Assembly: GCA_032718475.1 (NCBI GenBank)
Contig: JAUCBJ010000620.1
Location: 1-23,294, forward strand
Length of the DNA stretch: 23,294 nucleotides
Source of the DNA: Nemertoderma westbladi
Taxonomy: Eukaryota > Xenacoelomorpha > Nemertodermatida > Nemertodermatidae
Direction: 5' to 3'
How positions within the stretch are numbered: position 1 is the stretch's first letter; every line of letters begins with the position of its first letter. A model generated the notes under the pieces. That model worked only from the letters and a program-made list of their open reading frames with translations. It made no database searches and was not told the DNA's origin. This document shows positions 9,456 through 18,598 of the stretch, one piece after another. Position numbers and translations under genes: made by a program.

Positions 9456-10690
9456 GCAGATCACAGTGTTAATGTAATGAATCCAACGTCTGAACCTTTA
9501 TACAGATCATTGGAGTGCTATTGTTTGGTAAGTAGCCCTTACATCTGAGGCAGCAGATAAATGTGAGTGCTATTCTGCTTTTACAAGACTATTAAGGCAG
9601 CACCTGTATAACAATTCCTGTATGCCATCAAAACATAAAAAATAGGACACCCTAGACATACCACCGAATTCGTATGTGCTGAAAGGCACAGCAGCCTTTA
9701 GCTCATCTGAGCAGTCTGCTTCTAGTGTTATTGGTCTTTTTGTAAATTCAAAGAAGGCCACATTTTTGACAGTTAACTTGGACAGAAATTAGGAAATGTC
9801 AACATAAGACCATAAGCTCCAATAATGGTGTGCTTGATCATGTGGATGAATTCTGGCACATATGAAGTAAAACGGAGTTTCTTCTGTATTTATCTTTGCA
9901 GTTTACCCCCCATGTGTAGAATACCTGGTTGTTTTACTAAAAACCCAGGTTACATAAGGGCTGAATCTGTCACATAAGTGGTGAATCTATCAAAACAATA
10001 AACGAATTAGCATCTCTGCAGGTTATAAGGCAGAAATAAACACATCACAATCCCCTCCCTCTCTATTCAGTATTCAGCTTGGATGTGTTTCATTAGCTCC
10101 CAACAAGTTTGACATTACTTCCAGGATGGACCAGCCAGGGCCAGATCACCTCAAGGAGGGAATAAGCGTGGTGGACAGCCTATGACTTTCTTGAGATACC
10201 TCTTAAAGGTCACTGGTGGATAATCTCGGGAAGGGCATGGGTGATAAGGTGTTGTGGTCGAATAATTTTGTTGATAAGCCATGACAGCATACTTAATGCA
10301 GTGGCAACGCAGCGCGCTGATTATAGATAGTTATCACACAAATTTATGTCACCTACCTCTTAATGGAATTATTTATCTCTTAACAAGAAACTCCAATAGG
10401 TAACGAAAGTGTTTATATTGGATCTCCTTATATAACGGGAGTGGCAGATTGATTGGAAGGCACACTGTGTTGCTAACTGAAGCACCACTTACTTTATTTT
10501 AATGATTTGGCAGTTGTGGGATCTCAGATGTCATTGGAAAATAATAAGATTATTATTTACATCTGAATAATGTTGTTATTAGACAGCGATTCCAAAATCC
10601 CATTTTTCTAAAAAAGTTTGTTTCTGAGAATCTTTTATAATAATAATATCAGATTACTTAAAAAAAAACATTCTGTATATGAAGTCTGTA
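9456..10690. other. Non-coding stretch between leader copy and minisatellite
   Basis: I could find no endonuclease or RT coding here on either strand, although a retroelement middle part might be expected if the flanking fragments were one insertion. The minus ORF at 9570-9761 is unrecognised. Confidence 0.5.
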
Positions 10691-12315
10691 ATCACCCTGT
10701 TCACATACCATAGCACTATGGCCAGTAGGTTCACCCTGTTCACATACCATTGCACTATGGCCAGTAGGATCACCCTGTTCACATAACATAGCACTATGGC
10801 CAGTAGGTTCACCCTGTTCACATACCATTGCACTATGGCCAGTAGGATCACCCTGTTTACATAACATAGCACTATGGCCAGTAGGATCACCCTGTTCACA
10901 CGACCTTGTACTATGGCCAGTAGGTTCACCCTGTTCACATACCATTGCACTATGGCCAGGAGGATCACCCTGTTCACACGACATTGCACTATGGCCAGTA
11001 GGATCACCCTGTTCACGCGACCTTGCACTATGGCCAGTAGGATCACCCTGTTCAACCGACCTTGACTATGGCCAGTCGGATCACCCCGTTCAAACGACAT
11101 TGTACTATGTCCAGTAGGATCACCCCGTTCACACGACATTGCATTATTGCCAGTAGGATCAGCCTGTTCACACGACCTTGCACTATTGACAGTAGGATCT
11201 GCCTGTTCACACGACCTTGCACTATTGACAGTAGGATCAGCCTGTTCACACGACCTTGCACTATTGCCAGTAGGATTAGCCTGTTCACACGACCTTGCAC
11301 TATGGCCAGTACGATCAGATCACCCTGTTCACACGACCTTGCACTATTCCCAGTAGGATCTGCCTATTCACACGACCTTGCACTATTGCCAGTAGGATCA
11401 GCCTATTCACACGACCTTGCACTATTGCCAGTAGGATCAGCCTGTTCACACGACCTTGCACTATTGCCAGTAGGATCTGCCTGTTCACACGACCTTGCAC
11501 TATTGCTAGTAGGATCAGCCTGTTCACACGACCTTGCACTATTGCCAGTAGGATCAGCCTGTTCACACGACCTTGCACTATTGCCAGTAGGATCAGCCTG
11601 TTCACACGACCTTGCACTATGGCCAGTAGGATCACACTGTTAACACGACCTTGCACTATTGCCAGTAGGATCTGCCTGTTCACACGACCTTGCACTATTG
11701 CCAGTAGGATCAGCCTGTTCACACGACCTTACACTATTGCCAGTAGGATCAGCCTGTTCACACGACCTTGCACTATGGCCAGTACGATCAGATCACCCTG
11801 TTCACACGACCTTGCACTATTCATAGTAGGATCTGCCTATTCACACGACCTTGCACTATTGCCAGTAGGATCAGCCTGTTCACACGACCTTGCACTATTG
11901 CCAGTAGGATCTGCCTGTTCACACGACCTTGCACTATTGCCAGTAGGATCTGTCTGTTCACACGACCTTGCACTATTGCCAGTAGGATCAGCCTGTTCAC
12001 ACGACCTTGCACTATTGCCAGTAGGATCAGCCTGTTCACACGACCTTGCACTATTGCCAGTAGGATCAGCCTGTTCACACGACCTTGCACTAGGCCAGTA
12101 GGATCACCCTGTTAACACGACCTTGCACTATTGCCAGTAGGATCTGCCTGTTCACACGACCTTGCACTATGGCCAGTAGGCGAGTAGGGTCACCCTGTTC
12201 ACACGACCTTGCACTATTGCCAGTATGATCTGCCGGTTCACACGACCTTGCACTATGGCCAGCAGAGTCACCCTGTTCACACGACCTTGCACTATTGCCA
12301 GTAGGATCTGCCTGT
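10691..12315. repeat. 39-bp minisatellite array, ~41 copies
   Basis: The monomer is 39 bp, of the form CTATTGCCAGTAGGATCAGC plus CTGTTCACACGACCTTGCA, repeated about 41-42 times head to tail. Three zones are visible. The left zone (10691 to ~10880) alternates two variants ending CATACCATTG and CATAACATAG, a 78-bp dimer. A mixed zone follows. The right zone has a higher-order period of ~473 bp: the unit with a 5-bp GATCA insertion occurs at 11311 and 11784, and the GTTAACACG variant at 11639 and 12111. The unit is a multiple of three and lacks stops in several frames, so long ORFs on both strands are by-products. The right edge abuts RT coding sequence. Confidence 0.95.
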
Positions 12316-12329
12316 GCTTCAACATTCTT

Positions 12330-14875
12330 GGTGTCCAGCGAATAACTTTCCTTATCCGGCTTCTCAAGAATCTCCCCGCAGTCATGACTTTTGTGGACTT
12401 CAAGAAGACATTCGACTCCATCCATAGAGGTAAAATGCTTGAAATCCTAAGAGCTTATGGAATACCAGAAGTAATTGTTGCTGGCATTGGATTGTTATAT
12501 TGTGACACAGAAGCGCAGGTACTCTCACCAGATGGTGAAACTGAGTTTTTCTCAATCCTGGCTGGCGTACTGCAAGGTGACACATTAGCACCATTACTAT
12601 TTGTAATTGTGCTGGATTACGCAATGAGGACGGCCACAAAGGGTGAAGATCTGGGATTCACACTTCAAGAACGCAGAAGTAGTATATATCCGGCAACTAC
12701 AGTCACAGACACCGACTTTGCGGATGACATCGCCCGGCTCTCTAATACGCTAGCTGATGCACAGTAGGGCGGTGCGTTTTTTACTTTTTTTCGATTTCAT
12801 TGTTCTACCGGTGCACAAAAGTTGCCAAATGGTAAAAAAATAAGGCAAAAAAAATTTCTTTCAATTTCGTCTATATCTTCACGGATCCCAAGAGGGTTGA
12901 AATTTTGTGCCATCGCGATGCACCATAATGAAATTTATAACAATATAACACATTGATGAAAGATCAATGACTCAAAAAAGAACTTCCTGCATGCATCAAA
13001 TGTCATCAAATGGGTCCAAACTTAGTTAGATACAAAAATTTTAAATTTTGGATCAAGGGAAGTAGTGCCACAGGTAAATGACCAGAACCTACTCTTTGGC
13101 GCAAGTGATGATTATTCTCAATTTGGGTGATGGACAACTTTTAGTTCTCCTACGGCATTAATATTATGCTCATTAGAACCGCAATGACCGATTTAGTGGG
13201 GGTAGACACCATCAAAACAAGCATAGAGCGAATAGATCTTGAGATATTGCAGAAAATGTAAAGTACGGCACAAGTCAACATTACCGCCTTGATGATTTAT
13301 AGACAAATACACAAAAATGTTACTTCTAATTATCTTAAGGCGTCAAAAATATACACATCACTGCAACAAATTGATTTAGTGTATACAGACAACTTCAAAA
13401 TTAAAGAGTAGTGATTAATTCACTATAGTTTTTGTACAAAATGTGTGGAATGGGTCAACTCAATATCAAGTATTAATTGGTGACATAGTCTTGACATTTT
13501 GTAAAATAACTCAAGAACTAATGACTCTATTCTTATTTTGAAGGTGTCTTCACCCACTATATTGATCATTTCTGTGATATGTCTATTCGTGATTCCTTGA
13601 GATAATTCAAAATATCATTTTTAGTGTATTTGTCCATATCACATCAAGGCGGTAATGTAGACTTGTGCCTGACTTAACATTTTCTGTAATATCTCAAGAA
13701 CAATTCGCTGTACGTTTGTTTTGAAGGTGTCTACCCCCACTAAATCGGCCATTGCGGTTCTAATGAGCATAATATGAATGCAGTAGGAGAACTCATAGTT
13801 GGCCATCGCGAAAATTGAGAATAATCATCACTTGTGCCAAATGGTAGGTTCTGGCCACGTGCCTGTGGCACTAGTTCCCTTGATCCAAAAAATAAAATTT
13901 TGGTATCTAACTATGTTTGGACCCATTTGATGACATTTGATGCATGCAGGAAGTTCTTTTTTGAGTCATTGATCTTTCACCAATGTGTTATATTGTTATA
14001 AATTTCATTATGGTGCATCGCGATGGCACAAAATTTCAACCCTCTTGGGATCCGTGAAGATATAGACGAAATTTAAAGAAATTTTTTTTCCTTATTTTTT
14101 TTACCATTTGGCAACTTTTGTGCACCGGTAGAACAATGAAATCGAAAAAAAGTAAAAAACGCACCGCCCTAATGCACAGCTTCTACTAAATAAAGTGGAG
14201 AGGGCTGCTAAGGAGGTTGGATTGCATATAAATGCTACCAAGACCGAATTCATGACCTTTAATGTTGATGGAAACTTGACAACCATTGATAATAATCAAC
14301 TTAGGAAGGTAGATGACTTCCAGTACCTTGGATCGTGGATAGAGAGTAGCAAAAAGGACATAGAAGTTATGAAAGCAAAGGCTTGGGTAGCTCTATCAAA
14401 AATGGATACCATCTGGAAATCAGATCTCTCCAGGCACCTGAAGACCAAGTTCTTTCGAGCCACAGTGGAAAGTGTATTTTTATACGGGGGTGAGACCTGG
14501 ACACTGACTAAATCACTTGAACAACGAATTGATGGTTGCTACACAAGGCTACTAAGGGCAACCCTAAACATCAGCTGGAGACAACACATGACAAACGCCG
14601 AGCTTTATGGTACAATACCACCTGTATCAACCACCCTCCGTGAACGCAGATTAAGATTCAGTGGGCACTGCTGGCGAAGTAAAGACGAGGTCATACCAGA
14701 TCTACTTTTCTGGCAACCAACTCATGGAAAGCGTAGTCGTGGACGACCTGCCATAACATATATAGATCAACTTGAAAGGGATACTGAACTTGGGAGAAAC
14801 GAAATTGCGACAACTATGGAGAATCGGGAAGCCTGGAAGGATCTCATTTCCACTGTCCGAGTTCGCTCGACCTAG
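12330..14875 (+). pseudogene. Reverse transcriptase of RTE-like element, split by insertion
   Basis: The protein copies element RNA into DNA at the target site. Coding runs from about 12330 to 12764 and resumes in the same frame at 14180-14875, about 376 codons in all. RT motif A is MTFVDFKKTFDSI (catalytic Asp codon 12396-12398). Motif B is GVLQGDTLAP. Motif C is DTDFADD (12717-12728), with Phe where Tyr is usual. After the insertion come motif D (VGLHINATKTEF), the YLG motif (VDDFQYLGSWI) and a C-terminal SRGRPAITYIDQLERDTEL segment typical of invertebrate RTE-like proteins. The TAG stop is the first unit of the 3' (TAG)n tail. No frameshift is seen outside the insertion, so this copy was fairly intact when hit. 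The N-terminal RT and endonuclease are missing. An upstream in-frame continuation into the minisatellite is accidental. Confidence 0.85.
12765..14171. mobile_element. Palindromic (foldback) hAT-like DNA transposon
   Basis: The 1,407-bp insert is flanked by a perfect 8-bp duplication ATGCACAG (12757-12764 and 14172-14179). Its termini are TAGGGCGGTGCG and the complement. The outer ~75 bp of the two arms are identical. The next ~190 bp differ at only a few positions. Weaker homology continues to within about 30 bp of the midpoint near 13468, so nearly the whole element is one inverted repeat. Each arm also seems to hold a ~190-bp internal duplication (GATTTAGTG at 13193 and near 13375). There is no transposase and no long ORF. 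An 8-bp duplication with TAGGG ends is typical of hAT, but other 8-bp superfamilies are possible. Removing it with one duplication copy rejoins the RT frame exactly. Confidence 0.9.
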
Positions 14876-14892
14876 TAGTAGTAGTAGTAGTA
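14873..14892 (+). repeat. (TAG)n tail of the RTE-like element
   Basis: About 6.7 copies of TAG start at the RT stop codon and mark the 3' end of the element. Such short simple-repeat tails are typical of RTE-type elements. Confidence 0.8.
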
Positions 14893-15001
14893 TCCGGCTT
14901 CTCATGGACATTGGACTTGAGAGTATCTCCGAACTTGGAAAGTATATGGATGTCCGGGTGCTATAATAATGAATGGTATAATAATAATAAAAATAGTAGA
15001 G

Positions 15002-15982
15002 TAGAGACGCTCATGGTTGCTGTTGACATCATAGGTGATTCTAACTTACCAGAGTGCGAAGTGAAATCTTATCGTTTCAAAAACAGGTATGGAGTCATTA
15101 CAAGAAGTTCATTAATTGATAATGTTATTACCACGGCAAAAATATCCCATCAGAAGATTTCCAGTAAGTGCTTCCTGGAAGATAAGATAAATAAATCTGA
15201 TCATTCTCCAATTAATTCGGTATTCAAACTATAATATTAAAGGGGCACTGAAGAAAGTAACTCTAACTTTTGGTAAAAACGCAACTCTCCCATCTTTATG
15301 TTTAAGAGTGCCACCGAATCTCAACTTATTGACTTCAAAAGGGCAGTCATTAAAAACCTGAAAGATTTTAACACAACTCATGATTGCAACATGGAAGAAA
15401 GGGGAAACGAGAAGGCAGGACATATAATTAAGACATCAAATGATGCTGCAAGGGCACATATACCGATGATATTTCCAATAAATGGAAGCGAGTCTACATT
15501 ATTAGACACTTCCATGCTGCAAGTAATATGAAGTTACACAATCCACAGAATGCTTCGCTATAATCAGGAAACCACATATATACTCGTACTCTATACAACT
15601 CGAATATAAAAGAATAAAGAGCCATCTAGAACAGCAAGGTTACTGGCAACATATAAAAATCTGGGAAACCAATGTGCTCAAACCGCAATAAATTCTGGAA
15701 TACCCTGAAGCAGAAGATAGGATGGAATGCCGTTTCAGCCCAGAAGGATCTAATGAAAGAAGATGGACTCCCAAGGACTCTTCGATTGAAGGATTTGGGA
15801 GATCCCAAATGTGTTTCAATGCAAATGATGTAAAAAGTGCTATACGCATACTCTCCCATGGGAAGGCGGCTGATAGTGACTGTCTTGCATCTGAACACTT
15901 ATATCATTCATTTTCGGATGAACTTTGTATCTTTTTATATGCCAAAAATATTTTGGAGAATTTAACCTACTTCTTAGCTTAG
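15002..15982 (+). pseudogene. Decayed second non-LTR element (endonuclease end to RT start)
   Basis: Three short open pieces in different frames read as one eroded polyprotein. Up to 15234 there is an endonuclease C-terminus: SLIDNVITT and then NKSDHSPINSVFKL, where SDHSPI matches the catalytic SDH motif. At 15298-15528 there is a linker region (ATESQLIDFKRAVIKNL). At about 15690-15980 comes FWNTLKQKIGWNAVSAQKDL and, after a frameshift, NANDVKSAIRILSHGKAADS followed by DCLASEHL. The latter corresponds to the pre-RT/RT-0 motif GKA(A/S)GPDG..AEHL of jockey/CR1-type elements. No RT catalytic motifs follow. Several stops and shifts show it is dead. It begins directly after the tail of the upstream element, so the two may be adjacent or nested insertions. 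Confidence 0.6.
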
Positions 15983-16449
15983 AACAGTCACGATTTGTTA
16001 TTCTGTATTGCGCAGTCAGCTGGTAGCAACAGTGAAGCAAGTTCAACGATACTAAAGCCGCGATTATGCTTGTCTCTAAGTCCTGTCGGTTTCTCGGTCT
16101 GCCATTGCCGGCTACAAAGCAAAACATCATGGACCACTTTTAGCACAAAATCTCGGGGAACGTTGCCTGAGTTAAAAGAGGTGGCTTGTGAGTTGATTCT
16201 GTTCCTCTATCGATCTCATCATTAATCTGGAGTGCAGTCTGTGCTCCTTCAATTCTATATGGGGCCTCACTTATCCCATTTTCATTGTTAGAAACGTTGG
16301 AGTAAGAAATGGCGCAAATCAATGAGTTCATAATTGGTTGTTCGTAATTTTGTATCCAATAAAACACAAATTCAAATTTTTCAGACTCGCAATTTCGAAA
16401 CACTCATACACGAAGTGGGGCCTTCGCGCAGCACGTGAAATGAGTTAAT
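15983..16449. other. Non-coding stretch
   Basis: No supported gene. The minus ORF at 16140-16403 and the plus ORF at 15995-16225 show no recognisable motif. Confidence 0.5.
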
Positions 16450-17417
16450 GCTAAGTATCAACTCGAAAGGATTATAAAAACATAGGAGAAGATTTTCCCG
16501 GAAAACGTTAACCCTCTAGCGGGAGACTGGGTAACTGAAGAAGGAAGGATTAGTTTCCCTACAAAGCCACAGCCTATGGTCTATTACATATCTACCAAGT
16601 TTCCGATTGACGGATCATAAATAACGAAATGTTGGAAGGTTTTCACTTTCATACATTTAGCCCTCTAGCGGCATATTAAAGAACTACGGATCGATCACCT
16701 TCCTCACAAAGACGAGGCATGTGGTCTAGTACATACCGGTACTGTATATTCCAAAATTCAGCTTAAATAGATTAAGATCAAGGAATTCGCGAAGGTTATC
16801 ACTTTCCTACATTTCGCCCTCTAGCGGCAGACTCGAAAACTCCGGACCGATTACTGTCCACACAAAGACTTAGGATGTCTTCTAGTACATATATGACAAG
16901 TTTCAGCGTAATCAGATCATAAACAACTAAATGGAAGAATAATTTCACATTCGGGACATTTCGCCCTCTAGCGGCAGACTGGAGAACTGCAGACAGATTA
17001 GCCTTCTTTGAAATTTACAGCTAATGGTCTAGTACATACTTCCCAAGTTTCAGCTTAAACGGATTAAAAGCAAAGAAATGGGTGGCCATTTAATGTTTAG
17101 ACATGTGGCCCTCTAGCGGGAGACTGGAAAACTTCGGACCGATTACAATCCACACAAAGACTCAGGATGTCATCTAGTACATATAGGACAAGTTTCAGCG
17201 TAATCAGATCATAAACAACTAAATGGAAGAATAATTTCACATTCGGGACATTTCGCCCTCTAGCGGCAGACTGGAGAACTGCAGACAGATTAGCCTCCTT
17301 TGAAATTTACAGCTAATGGTCTAGTACATACTTCCCAAGTTTCTGCTTAAACGGATTAAAAGCAAAGAAATGGGTGGCCATTTAATGTTTAGACATGTGG
17401 CCCTCTAGCGGGAGACC
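16450..17417. repeat. ~147-bp satellite array with 292-bp dimeric unit
   Basis: Monomers start at CCCTCTAGCGG at 16512, 16661, 16817, 16964, 17109, 17256 and 17401 (lengths 149, 156, 147, 145, 147 and 145, the last one partial). A partial monomer precedes the first, from about 16450. Monomers 3+4 (16817-17108) and 5+6 (17109-17400) are near-identical 292-bp dimers, while monomers 1 and 2 are diverged. The best conserved block is CCCTCTAGCGG. Its complement, CCGCTAGAGGGC, fits 11 of 12 positions of the CTCF core consensus CCASYAGRKGGC as I remember it. Binding is inference. There is no coding capacity. Confidence 0.9.
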
Positions 17418-17536
17418 ATTGCACTGATGGTGTCTGAAAGTCTCTCAAAAATCTCAACTTTTGCTCATATTGATACCTACAAATTTTCAACTTGGCAGCT
17501 TTAAATCCGACAAAGTTATTAGCATGTCAAAATCGT

Positions 17537-17548
17537 AACGACGACGAC

Positions 17549-17580
<32 letters not shown>

Positions 17581-17608
17581 CAACGACGACGACGACGACG
17601 ACGACAAC
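17537..17608 (+). repeat. (ACG)n trinucleotide repeat
   Basis: ACG units are interrupted by AAC variants at about 17553, 17581 and 17605. The Arg-rich minus-strand ORF across it is a by-product of the repeat. Confidence 0.95.
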
Positions 17609-18331
17609 TATTTGCATAAATTGACCCACCCCCTAACAGTGTCAATTCGCTAAGGCTCCGCCAACTTCGTGGCTCGCCCCACATCATTCCTATACGGACT
17701 ATATACTCAACTTTCAACTCTTCAAATAGAAAAATAACTTAGTGTTCAGCTATCTACTTGTGCGATATATAGCAGGTATAATAAAATATGAAATGTTTGA
17801 TGACTATGAGATTGGCGCTTCAAAGTCGGATCGCCATGTTTACTATCATTAGCAAGCCATAGATACAATGTAAAACAAATTGCAATCCACTAAGTTTGTC
17901 TATCTTTTCGTGATAACTTTAATTGTTCATATTTAATTTTAATCATAAATAATATGGACATAGATTCACATATAAGAGGCAATGCATATTGGACCTCTTT
18001 ACAGAGAGCTTCGGTTAAAGACCCATACAAATAAACATTGTACTAAAGGGGAAGGGGGGGGGGGGGGGGGGGGGGTGTCACATCAAAGGTAAACCAGTGT
18101 CTAACTATATTTTAATTATCTGCATTCCATCACGTGTATTTCTATTTATTATTACGCCCTTTAGTACGGTAGTACATGCAATTATACCACGATTGTTACC
18201 AATGTGTTACCAGACTACTATGGTATACCTTTTACTTTGTGCTGATTGTGTTTTTAATATTTTAATTGATTAAAATTTTAATGATTAAAGCCGCCAGAGG
18301 CCTTTAGTCTCGAGATTAATGAAGTGAACGA
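17609..18331. other. Non-coding stretch
   Basis: AT-rich sequence with a G22 homopolymer at 18054-18075. No gene is supported. Confidence 0.5.
18054..18075 (+). repeat. Poly-G run (G22)
   Basis: Twenty-two consecutive G, preceded by GGGGAA. It could form a G-quadruplex. The length is uncertain for technical reasons. Confidence 0.85.
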
Positions 18332-18598
18332 ATGAAGAAGCATGCTCGACCGTGGATTACGCACAAACTCTTATTACGTATTTCCAGTGCGGTCCCCCCA
18401 GAAATATACTACCAATATGAAACTGCTACTCAATTAGGTACCATTTACGGATGCAAGCCTGAGATGAGCTCTGGTTGGTCCCTTTGCCGAAACGAAAACT
18501 GCCCTGCTCTCCGCGAAGACTCACGCTACGAATTTAACGAATACGTCACGGCGGGACCTTCACGGGCATTTATCCAGTATGAAGTTAAGCTGCGTTAA
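18332..18598 (+). CDS. Short ORF, possible last exon; weak resemblance to a PARP C-terminus
   Basis: An 88-codon ORF lies in otherwise AT-rich sequence and is clearly less AT-rich than its flanks. Its end, SRYEFNEYVTAGPSRAFI followed by QYEVKLR and a stop, is faintly like the C-terminus of poly-ADP-ribose polymerase catalytic domains, where NEY(I/V)VY..Q....YL.K(L/F) contains the catalytic Glu. The preceding residues (WSLCRNENCPALRED and upstream) do not match that fold in any way I can see, so the resemblance may be chance. The frame has a TGA shortly upstream of the ATG. A TTTAG acceptor-like site lies at about 18308. An AATAAA hexamer occurs about 200 bp after the stop. It is a possible host exon, but no neighbour exon is recognisable. 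Confidence 0.25.
   Translation: MKKHARPWITHKLLLRISSAVPPEIYYQYETATQLGTIYGCKPEMSSGWSLCRNENCPALREDSRYEFNEYVTAGPSRAFIQYEVKLR

Larger units (their letters stand above)
12316..14892 (+). mobile_element. RTE-like non-LTR retrotransposon, 3' portion with nested insertion
   Basis: The element keeps its RT domain, C-terminal domain and short 3' tail. It lacks the endonuclease and N-terminal RT at the junction with the minisatellite. It is interrupted by a 1,407-bp palindromic element at 12765-14171. The 3' end is a (TAG)n tract beginning at the stop codon, which fits the microsatellite-type tails of RTE-clade elements. Whether the 5' leader copies at 5229 and 8990 belong to this same family cannot be decided from the sequence alone. 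Confidence 0.75.

Noticed and set aside
10654-12115. Long ORFs on both strands (up to 268 codons) as repeat-protein genes
   Set aside because: They are explained by a stop-free 39-bp unit that is a multiple of three. Several overlapping frames on both strands are open at once, which points to repeat structure rather than selection.
10691-12315. CRISPR array
   Set aside because: Units are contiguous and alike throughout, with no unique spacers, and the genome is eukaryotic.
12225-12767. Minisatellite-RT fusion protein
   Set aside because: The frame continues into the array only because the array lacks stops. RT homology starts after ~12330 and nothing suggests a real fusion.
12353-14904. 14-bp repeat TATCCGGCTTCTCA at 12353 and 14891 as an element junction
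   Set aside because: A 14-bp match is expected about once by chance in a window of this size, and the flanks are unrelated.
17487-17717. Arginine-rich minus-strand ORF
   Set aside because: It is the translation of the (ACG)n microsatellite.
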